Below, piece after piece: positions 29,813 through 37,900 of a stretch of 38,599 nucleotides of DNA; positions within the stretch are counted from its first letter, which is position 1, and each line of letters opens with the position of its first letter. Location of the stretch: contig JAUYKA010000032.1 in the NCBI GenBank assembly GCA_030698495.1, positions 1 through 38,599 on the forward strand, given 5' to 3'. The translations under genes and the position numbers were made by a program. This DNA comes from a bacterium. Its GTDB lineage: Bacteria; Patescibacteriota; Andersenbacteria; UBA10190. The notes beneath the pieces are model-generated. The model was not told where the DNA came from and did no database searches. It saw only the letters and a program-made list of their open reading frames with translations.

Positions 29813-30673
29813 CTATTCCCACAAAGAAATACCGGCCAAACGATCGCGCTGTTTGCGGTTACGGTGCCGGCGATCTTGCCTTAATTTTTCCAGGCGAAGT
29901 ACTTTCAGATATTTACTGATATTATTCGAGGCTTGTTCCATGGCAGTGATGCGAGAGCCAAGCAGAGACAGCCAGGATTCGCTGGTGGTTAGTTGGAGGA
30001 GGACGGAAAATATTTGGTTGTTGAAGAAATAGGTGATTTTTTCCAGAGAGGGTTCAAATATAAAAGTTTCTCCTTGAGGAAGGGTGAAGAATCTGGATTT
30101 AGCCGGTTTATATTTTTTCAAAATATCTTTTTCTCCGAATTCGGCGGTAGCGGGTTTTTGAGTAACTAAATTTTCAAAATGACCGAAGAAGACAATTACC
30201 GATTGATAGGGCAGTAAAAAACTTATCAAAGATCGCAATTCTTTGATTGTCGGCTGGCCGGCGGGTAGAGGGAAAAATTTAATTTTTCTATCCGGCAAGG
30301 CAGAGAGAAAATGTTCTTTGCCAACTTGGCCGAGAATAACAGGGTCGACTGATTGCTGGGAAACATATTTAATGAAAGATCGGGAGGTGCGCGAGGTGAT
30401 ATCTCCGGCTAAGCGGGTATTGGTGGAGACAAGTACGGCTGCTTGTCTGGCAATAGTTTTTGTTTTTTGCAGTACGGCGATAATCTCTTGCTGTTGAGAA
30501 GTGCGTACTTGGGAGAACACTTGGGTTAAGCCGCTGCGAAACTGGCGTGCGGCTAATACGTTGTTTCTTACTCGTTCGATGCGCATAACAGCAATTTCTT
30601 CATAGGTGGATACCAAGCCGTTGAGGTTAGCGGTAAACGACAGTTCCTCTTCTATTTCGTGGTTGACTGGCAT
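29813..30673 (-). CDS. atpG: F1-type ATPase gamma-like subunit
   Basis: 286 residues, divergent, but with gamma character and in gamma's place between alpha and beta. The two terminal helices that form the central coiled coil are recognisable: the N-terminal TYEEIAVMRIERVRNNVLAARQFRSGLTQVF and the C-terminal SRITAMEQASNNISKYLKVLRLEKLRQD. The globular middle is poorly conserved. The C-terminus is extended by a very basic stretch (RRHRNRKQRDR) before LAGISLWE. It overlaps the alpha stop by 22 bases, which suggests translational coupling. It would be the rotor shaft. Confidence 0.85.
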   Translation of the reverse strand: MPVNHEIEEELSFTANLNGLVSTYEEIAVMRIERVRNNVLAARQFRSGLTQVFSQVRTSQQQEIIAVLQKTKTIARQAAVLVSTNTRLAGDITSRTSRSFIKYVSQQSVDPVILGQVGKEHFLSALPDRKIKFFPLPAGQPTIKELRSLISFLLPYQSVIVFFGHFENLVTQKPATAEFGEKDILKKYKPAKSRFFTLPQGETFIFEPSLEKITYFFNNQIFSVLLQLTTSESWLSLLGSRITAMEQASNNISKYLKVLRLEKLRQDRRHRNRKQRDRLAGISLWE

Positions 30674-32133
30674 AGGGACAATAAATAATCTTGTTGTTGT
30701 TTCATTTGCGCCGCAAACGCATCGAGGTCTTTGATAGACATTAGTTTTTGGAATAAATTATTTATTTGAGTCTGGCTTTGATAGACTTCTGCCAGGTTGT
30801 CTCTCCATTGACCTACCTGGGCTTTGTTTTTATTAAGCCAGCCTAACCAGATCATGGAGGCGAATATAACTTGTACCGGATAGGGGATGGTGCGAAAAAG
30901 TGGTTGGGAGAGGAAGTTTAGTAGGCAGTCTCCGGCGTCAAGAATACGTTGCATATTTTCCGGAAGCTCAGCGCCAAAGTGAGTATAGCTTTGCGCTTCG
31001 GCGTGTTTGTTCATCAAGACGATTAGCTTTCGGTTCAGCTGTCGGGTTAAAGCTGTTTGGGTATGACCGCCTAAACGAGTGACGGAAAGAGGGACGTTAA
31101 TGGCAGGGCGGCGTCCTTGACTGAAAATATTTTCGTCGAAGAATAAATGTCCGTCAGTGATACTGATGATATTGGATACTATGTACCCGGTGAAATCTTC
31201 TTTGACTGTTTCTACAACCGGTAAGCAGGTGATGGAAACTTCTTGTTTCTTGGTGGGGTGAAAGAAGTTGCCACCTCTCTCCAAGAGGCGGGCGTGCAGG
31301 TAAAAAATATCTCCCGGGTAAGACTCTCTGGCGGGGAAGCGGCGAGCCAGCAAGCCTATTTCCCGGTAGAATTTAGCATGACTGGACAAGTCGTCAAAGA
31401 CAACGAGGACGTTTTCTCCTTGGTCGCGCCAGTATTCGGCAATGGTCATGGCGGTGAAGGGGGTAATAGTAATGTTGCTTATTATGTCTTCGGCGCTGGC
31501 GGCGACGAGGATGATATTTTCCTTTTTTGCGTTCTGAACAATATAATTGTACATCTTTTTAATATCGTTCCAAGGCTTGCCTATAGCCGCGTAAACCACG
31601 ATGCCTGTTTCGGCGTGGTTTCTGATAGTGGTGAGCAGGAACGAGCTTTTGCCGGTGGTGGGATCCCCCAGGATAGCTTCTCGTTGTCCTTGCGCTAGGG
31701 GGAGCAGTAAATCAATAACGCTGGTGCCGGTATAAAAAGGCTTAGTAATAGTTCTTCTGGTTTTGATATGCGGAGGGGTAATATCGATAACCCTTTCTTC
31801 TTGTTGCGTGACCGAAATGGGTTGATCGGCGAATAAAGATTCGCCAAGAGGATTGATGGCATGGCCGCGCAGGTGAGGACCGACGGCAATAGAAAGCTGT
31901 TTTTGGCAGCGGGCAACTTCCATGCCGGGCACTATATCTACGGGGGAGAGGATTAGGACTTCGACGTAATCGTCATTTAGGGCCGTGATTTGTCCGATTG
32001 CTTCATTTTCGATAATAACCATTTCACCAAGCGAGCTGCCGGGAAGTCCTTGGACATAGGCAAGAGGGTGGCGCAATTCTTCAATAACGCCGTATTCGTT
32101 ATTTTTTTTGCGGTATTCCTGATAACTGGGCAT
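30652..32133 (-). CDS. atpA: F1-type ATPase alpha subunit
   Basis: 493 residues. The P-loop is GDPTTGKSS (156-164) in place of the usual GDRQTGKT. The segment after it reads AAIGKP, lacking the catalytic Glu as expected for the non-catalytic subunit. The arginine finger region LSVTRLGGHTQ is present (R353), preceded by GHLFFDENIFSQGRRPAINV. Full length for the family. Its start overlaps the delta stop by 35 bases, and its end overlaps gamma. Together with beta it makes the hexameric head. Confidence 0.93.
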   Translation of the reverse strand: MPSYQEYRKKNNEYGVIEELRHPLAYVQGLPGSSLGEMVIIENEAIGQITALNDDYVEVLILSPVDIVPGMEVARCQKQLSIAVGPHLRGHAINPLGESLFADQPISVTQQEERVIDITPPHIKTRRTITKPFYTGTSVIDLLLPLAQGQREAILGDPTTGKSSFLLTTIRNHAETGIVVYAAIGKPWNDIKKMYNYIVQNAKKENIILVAASAEDIISNITITPFTAMTIAEYWRDQGENVLVVFDDLSSHAKFYREIGLLARRFPARESYPGDIFYLHARLLERGGNFFHPTKKQEVSITCLPVVETVKEDFTGYIVSNIISITDGHLFFDENIFSQGRRPAINVPLSVTRLGGHTQTALTRQLNRKLIVLMNKHAEAQSYTHFGAELPENMQRILDAGDCLLNFLSQPLFRTIPYPVQVIFASMIWLGWLNKNKAQVGQWRDNLAEVYQSQTQINNLFQKLMSIKDLDAFAAQMKQQQDYLLSLCQSTTK

Positions 32134-32575
32134 ATTTTTCTCTAAGTTTAGAAGCTAATGAGAAGTCAAAAAATTTACCTTTGTAACCAAAAACAATACC
32201 GGCTACTATATCCGGTTTTACCTTGAGGCGTACGATACCCGGGCCCGGTCCGTGTGTCTCCAGCCAGGCGAGCAATGTTTCGGTAAAGGCCAGAGTAGGA
32301 GAAAATGCCAAATGGACATCAATAGCAGGAAGGTTGGCTATGGCGCTAAGCGACAGTTTGAGTAATTGGATAATATCCTGGTTTTTGGCTGGTCGGGGTA
32401 GTCGGGACGCGTAAAAAGAAAACTCTTCGACGGTAAGGTATGTTTTAAGATAGTCACTACTATTATTGTGGTGGTCTTTATGGAATAGAGCCGCTATTAG
32501 CTTATTTATCCGCGAAGTAAAAAAATCCGCTTGCTCGGCAGTAAGGAGGTGATAGGGGGAGGCTTCTATGTCCAT
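32099..32575 (-). CDS. atpH: F1-type ATPase delta-like subunit
   Basis: 158 residues. The C-terminal part has the delta/OSCP signature VKPDIVAGIVFGYKGKFFDFSLASKLREKYAQL. The N-terminal helical bundle is divergent (HLLTAEQADFFTSRINKLIAALF). It sits between b-like and alpha exactly as in classical operons. It would link the peripheral stalk to the head. It overlaps the b-like gene by 10 bases. Confidence 0.85.
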   Translation of the reverse strand: MDIEASPYHLLTAEQADFFTSRINKLIAALFHKDHHNNSSDYLKTYLTVEEFSFYASRLPRPAKNQDIIQLLKLSLSAIANLPAIDVHLAFSPTLAFTETLLAWLETHGPGPGIVRLKVKPDIVAGIVFGYKGKFFDFSLASKLREKYAQLSGIPQKK

Positions 32576-33372
32576 AGGTTTGACCTAGAGATGTTCTCAA
32601 GGATGTCCTTAATAATTTGTTCCTGTTCTTTACTAGGCAGTTTCCGGCTGAATGTTTGCTCTATTAATCGGGGAATAGTGTCGTTTAATTGAGTGGTAAT
32701 CTGGTTAAGCACGTGCGACTTTTTGGTGTCGATATCTTTTTGGTAACGCTGGTGTATGGCCAAGATATCTTCGGCTAGTTTTTTTTGCAGGGCAGTGGTG
32801 CTAACAGTAATGTTTTGCTCCATTTTATCGAGATAATCGCCCACTTGAACGTTTACTGTTTTGGCGCTGGCGGATAAATTGCCCCGGAATGCCTCCAGGG
32901 CTTTATAGGCCTCGGCATCGGTTTGCTGGTGTAATTTTGAAGAGGTATCGGCGGCCATTGTTTTTAGGTGTTCTAACGCTTCAGCAAAACCATGGTGGGC
33001 CTCGTTAATTTTATCGATAGCGACTTTTGTTAGAGATGATACGTGAGTAGTCGATTGATTAAGAAAAGCATCAAATTCTTCGATAGTCTTGGTTTTGGCC
33101 GCGTCTAAAGCGGCATCGAGTTCCTGGCGGTGTTGGCTAATAACATCATTCATTTGTGCCAGGCTGTTTTTTTGGATTGTCTGGCTCAAAGAATCGACAA
33201 CGGTAGTCAGTTTGTCCTCCAGTTCCTTAGTAAAAGACTGAATATGGGTAACACTTTTGGCGGCCTCTTGCGAGGCTTGGTCGATAATTGCCCGCGCTTT
33301 CCGGTGAGCGTATTCTTCGATATTGTCATCAGAAGAAGAAGGTGGGGGTGATGAGGAAAATAGTCCTGTCAT
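32566..33372 (-). CDS. Peripheral-stalk (b-like) protein without a membrane helix
   Basis: 268 residues, almost entirely coiled coil (long Ala/Glu/Lys/Gln heptads from ~17 to 245). It starts MTGLFSSSPPPSSSDDNIEEYAHRKARAIIDQA. It occupies the b-subunit position between c-like and delta, but the N-terminal membrane anchor of true b subunits is missing and it is over 100 residues longer. The C-terminus (IPRLIEQTFSRKLPSKEQEQIIKDILE) resembles the delta-contacting end of b. Either it attaches to the membrane through another protein, or the stalk is not membrane bound. Confidence 0.75.
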   Translation of the reverse strand: MTGLFSSSPPPSSSDDNIEEYAHRKARAIIDQASQEAAKSVTHIQSFTKELEDKLTTVVDSLSQTIQKNSLAQMNDVISQHRQELDAALDAAKTKTIEEFDAFLNQSTTHVSSLTKVAIDKINEAHHGFAEALEHLKTMAADTSSKLHQQTDAEAYKALEAFRGNLSASAKTVNVQVGDYLDKMEQNITVSTTALQKKLAEDILAIHQRYQKDIDTKKSHVLNQITTQLNDTIPRLIEQTFSRKLPSKEQEQIIKDILENISRSNLWT

Positions 33373-33423
33373 TCTTCCATTCTACATTAAAAAGCGATGT
33401 CGTTACACCGCCATTGTTCAATT

Positions 33424-34224
33424 TCAGAGAGCAAGAACCAAGAAAGACAGAACCAGTCCGGCGGCTACAAAAGAAACAGTAATAACGATATTGAAGACGA
33501 CAACGGCAAAGATGGATTTTCTGGCCAGGGGATTGCGTCCGATGGCGATGATGCCATTAGTGGCCGCCCGGCCAAAAACCATAAAGCCAAATCCAATGGA
33601 AGCGACCAAGATTAGTATGGCGGCGGCGTAGCGCATGGCGGTATTGGGTTCGGAAGCCACGGCGCGCATGCCGACGGTAAGAGCGTTGTTTAATTGGGCG
33701 GCAAAGGCGCGAGGTGATATTTTGTCTTGGGTTAAGGAGGATAAGAATTTGATGCTTATAACGACAGAGATTAATCCTGTCTCGCCTTGATCGGCGCTGA
33801 AAGCTTCGGAAGCGGTACCCAAAACGAAGCCGGCTTCAGTTGCTTTCATGCCAATGCCCGGGTCGTCGGAACTGGTGATGTAGTCACCCGGTTCTATATT
33901 GCCGTTCTTAGCGCTGACTAAGACTTTAGTTGTGCCGGAAGCAACGATCGGATAAGCGTTGTCGCGCCCGATTTGGCTGTAGGCCACGGCCGGTTTAAGG
34001 TTTACTACGCCATATACATCGCCACTGTAGGCTTCGTGAGCGAGTACGTGTTTGCCTTGTTCCAGGGCCACTATTTGTCCGTCGTTTACTTCTCCTTCTA
34101 TTCTGACGTATTCAGCCAGACCTTGTAGGCCACGCAGATAACTTTGGGCAAGAGCTATCGGGGTTGTCATAACAACACTTAGAAGGATAGCCGTCATTAT
34201 AAGCAAGGTCTTGTGGCAGTTCAT
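33424..34224 (-). CDS. c-subunit-like protein with extracellular domain and no ion-binding carboxylate
   Basis: 266 residues. Residues 1-26 are a signal peptide (hydrophobic core, cleavage near ALA-QS). Residues ~35-160 form a beta-rich domain with IEPGDYITSSDDPGIGMKAT, a pattern I know from the ends of CPR surface-fibre proteins. Then comes a c-type hairpin: helix 1 (199-218), cytoplasmic loop IIAIGRNPLARKS (GRNP 229-232), and helix 2 (239-264). In c subunits the Glu/Asp lies 18 residues after the loop Pro; here that is V250, and neither helix has an acidic residue. The gene is first in the F1 operon. TATAAT (34236-34231, minus) ends 7 bases before the ATG, suggesting a leaderless mRNA. A longer start at 34287 lacks support. 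Confidence 0.8.
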   Translation of the reverse strand: MNCHKTLLIMTAILLSVVMTTPIALAQSYLRGLQGLAEYVRIEGEVNDGQIVALEQGKHVLAHEAYSGDVYGVVNLKPAVAYSQIGRDNAYPIVASGTTKVLVSAKNGNIEPGDYITSSDDPGIGMKATEAGFVLGTASEAFSADQGETGLISVVISIKFLSSLTQDKISPRAFAAQLNNALTVGMRAVASEPNTAMRYAAAILILVASIGFGFMVFGRAATNGIIAIGRNPLARKSIFAVVVFNIVITVSFVAAGLVLSFLVLAL

Positions 34225-34942
34225 GTGTTCATTATAGTCGCTATGTTGCTTTATGAGTAGTAATAAGCAGCACACGGTAGGTAGCAAGAGACGGCGGTGC
34301 GACTTATGCGACAGTTGTCGTTGGGTTGGTTTCTTTTTTACGGGTCAACAATGATTGGAGGATGAGTTTGTGGAGATGTCTATAAGTAATGGTTCTCTCC
34401 GGTTTGGTTGTTAATAGAATATTGATAGCTAATACCTATATATACACAAGTCACGCATAGTTTTTAAGAGAAGGTTTGCATAAGTTTTGCTCATTTTTCT
34501 ACTGAATACTTTATGTGTTCAGGTATTAGTAGTAAGTAGTAGGCAGCAGGTAGTGGGGGGGGCAACACCAACTAGAGGGATTGTGTAAAACGTAGTTTAA
34601 TTGAGTTGAAGGGTGTGTTTACCGCGATAAAAGTATAGCTGGCGGTTTTGGGTGGATAGTATTGTCAAAACACAATTGGTCATAGGGGAGTATATATCTG
34701 TTGTAGTGATACGGGGTTTGGTGTGTTGTCTTGGATATATGTACGCAAAGGAAGATGTTGCAAAAGTGTCGGTTGCCTATTGCTTATTGCCTACTACATA
34801 TTGCCTGATCATTTAGAGAAGTTACAAGTTTTGGGTTATAAGGTTTGTATATTTTTGTACACAGTTGACCGTCAAAAATGTGCTATAATTGTAGTAGTTG
34901 AAGTAGGTATGCATAGATTTTTAGGAGGGTTTGCATAGATAT
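34225..34942. other. Long intergenic region between the F1 operon and the giant surface gene
   Basis: About 720 bases with no convincing gene; small ORFs here lack ribosome sites. It contains the divergent promoters of both units, low-complexity blocks (TAGTAAGTAGTAGGCAG near 34530-34546, and TGCCTATTGCTTATTGCC near 34774-34791), and a 10-bp inverted repeat (GTAGTAGGCA 34536-34545, TGCCTACTAC 34788-34797). Confidence 0.5.
34881..34889 (+). promoter_or_regulatory. Extended -10 promoter of the giant surface gene
   Basis: TGC directly before a perfect TATAAT (34884-34889). TTGACC at 34865-34870 is too close to serve as a normal -35. A leader of about 48 bases holds AGGAGGG (34923-34929). Confidence 0.55.
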
Positions 34943-37900
34943 ATGCCAGAAAGTAGTCCTTCGGAAAAATTAGTGTCCATAAGCGCTGCGGCGCGGATTT
35001 TGGCTGTGTCGATTGATACGGTACGTCGATGGGAAAGGAAGAAATTAATAGCGTCTTCCAGATCGGCTGGGGGGCATAGATTATTTGCAGTCAGTGAGTT
35101 GGAGGATTTTAAGAATAATAAGCCGTATTCAATCTCGGAGGCGGCGCATTTTTTGGGGGTGTCGGCAAGCACTTTGCGTCGGTACGAGGAAAGGGGTTTT
35201 TTAATTCCTAAACGTAACGAGCATGGAGAAAGAGTATACGGTTTAGGAGTTTTAAGAGTATTTAAGGATCGCAAGAAAGAGAGAGTCAAAACTGTTGCGA
35301 AGCGTGTTGAGCAAGAAGGTTTGCCGGTCGTATCCGCGGAGGCTTTGATAGCGCCGGCGCTGTCGTCTTGGTCTCATAAACCGCAACATGATCCTATTTT
35401 TAGCCGACCGGTAAGTGTGGTTGATGAAAAACCTAGGAGGCTTTATATAGAGCCAAATAATGTTACTGGGAAAAAAGAAATTTTTATAAAAGTAAGATTT
35501 AGACATATAGCTGTATCTGCTGCAGCGGTATTGGCGGTGGTTGTAATGTCTAGAGTGTTATGGTTGTCTGGAGCTAGGTTTAGCGGAAATATGTCTTTTA
35601 TGAACGAACCTTTGGCTAAGATTGCCGGTGATAGGTTTGAAGATGGCGGCCAGGCAAGCTTGCAGTTTGCGGGCGTGCCCGATGAGGGAGCGAGGGTGCT
35701 GGCGGTAACATCGGAGGAGTTGGATAGTTTTCTGGAAGTAAACGTACCGTCTTTCTTTAACGCTCCTATTACGGCGGACGGGATGGATATAAATCTTGGG
35801 TCGGGGCGAATATTCGCATCGAATATTGTGAACTCTTTGCAGGGGCAAGTGGGTGATTTGAATTTGCAAGCAGGCGAGGGTATAGCTATTGACGGTTTGA
35901 CTATAACCAATACGGCCATGGGGCTTGAAGTTGAGCCGCAGGATGCGTTTCAAACAGTAAAAGTTGGCAGTGATGAATTTGCGGCGAACGAGCCGGATGA
36001 AATACTGACAGTGGCGGGTAGCGGCAGCACAACTGTTTCTTTGGATAAGAATACGGGCACTCTGACTATTACCGGCACTGATAGTGACACTACTTACACG
36101 GCCGGATCTGACTTGACTTTAAGCGGGACAACCTTCTCGCTTGATTCGGTTTTAGATTCCGTTACCACTATAAACGGGTTAACTACCGTTGACGCAGTGA
36201 CGGAGAATACAGTTGAAGGGCTAATATTCGATACTGATGCAGAAACTATTAGTGGTGTGTGGACGGTAGCGGATGACACGGCTTTAGGGTTTGGTAGCGA
36301 TTCCGACTGGTCGTTAAGTTATGCCGAGACAGGGACGGATCAGTTGCTTTTGCAAACAACCAACACGGCGGCTACGGCGACATCGAAGCCAATGTTTGAA
36401 ATTTTGGTGGGGACGACGCCGACGGCAAATCAGCAAGTATTTGGTATTGCCAAAGGGACGACGGCAAGCCGAACGCCAATCTTTACGGTTGACGAGGATG
36501 GAGACGTGGGGGTGACAGGAACGACAACTTTGAATGGACAGACTTATACATGGCCAAGTGCTGATGGTGATTCTTATTATGTTTTAAGTACAAATGGTTC
36601 GGGACAGCTGTCCTGGATTAACCCGGCGGAGGCGGGAGCGTCCGGCGATATCTTCTCGGTAGGCACATGTGCCAGCGGTGATTGTTTTACCAGCGGCAAC
36701 ACTCAAGCGTATAGTTTGTATTTTGAAGGGGCAACAGCTGATGACTACGAAGTGATATTGACTGCCGCCGATGCCACATCTTCCGATAAAACTATTACTT
36801 TGCCTAACGCAACAGGGACCGTAATATTGTCCGGTCATACTTTAACGAGTGATGTTACCGCGACTTTACAGTCAACCGGCAGTACGTCTGTTACTGTAGC
36901 CAGAATTAATGGTGCAGAGTTGGGCGATGTTACCGCGACAGATGGGGACTTATTGTTGGCTAATGGCAGCCAGTGGGCATCGGTGGCAATGAGTGGAGAT
37001 GTAGGAATCACCTCCGGTGGGGTGACAACAATTCAGTCGGAAGCGGTGGAAACGGGAACGCTGGATTTAATGGATGGAAATTCGGTTTCTGATGAGTATT
37101 GTCTTACTTATGAGGCAGATGGCGTGAACGGCAATTTCGCCTGGCAGGATTGCAATGCTACAGGTTACCAGTCATTTGCTATCAGTGATGGATTCACATC
37201 GCAAACCATTGAGAGTGGCGATACAATAACTTTTGCGGACGGGGCGGGGATAGACGTGGCTGTTTCGGCTACCGATACGGTGACGGTAGCCTTAAGTCAT
37301 CTCGGTTTGCAGAGTCTGTCTGATCCTGGTACTGATAGTATGTTTTTCTGGGACGAAAGCGTTGATGCTTCAGCGTGGTTGGCGCCTGACGGTACTATTC
37401 TGCAGATATCCGGCACTACTCTACAGGTAGCGTCCAATAGCCTAAACTTTTCCGAGTTGAGTAATGACTTGGCGCTGGATGCTTCCACCACTATTACTGC
37501 TGATGGTACGGAAGTGCTAACTATAACCAACACTGGCAGCGGCAACTCGTTTGTAGTTAACGATGAGGCGGGTGACGCTACACCGTTTGTTATCAACGCG
37601 TCCGGCAATGTGTCGGTAGGCGGTGACCTTACTATTTCTGGTGATGATCTCTTTATGACTACCAATACCTTAGGTGCTGTTTTGGTTGCTGATGGTACCA
37701 ACTTCAATCCGGTTGTCATGTCAGGCGACATTACAGTTGCTGTTGATGGTGTCACAACGATTGCCAACGACGCGGTGGAGCTGACCACCCAGACGACCGG
37801 CAATTACGTGGCGACCATCGCCAACGCTGACGGCGGGGTGATGACGGTGGCAAACGGCACGAGCGAGGGCGGAGCGGTTACTTTAGATATTACTGATAAT

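Noticed and set aside
34723-34938. 71-codon ORF before the giant gene
   Set aside because: It overlaps the extended -10 promoter and the ribosome site of the giant gene, has no Shine-Dalgarno and shows no recognisable content.
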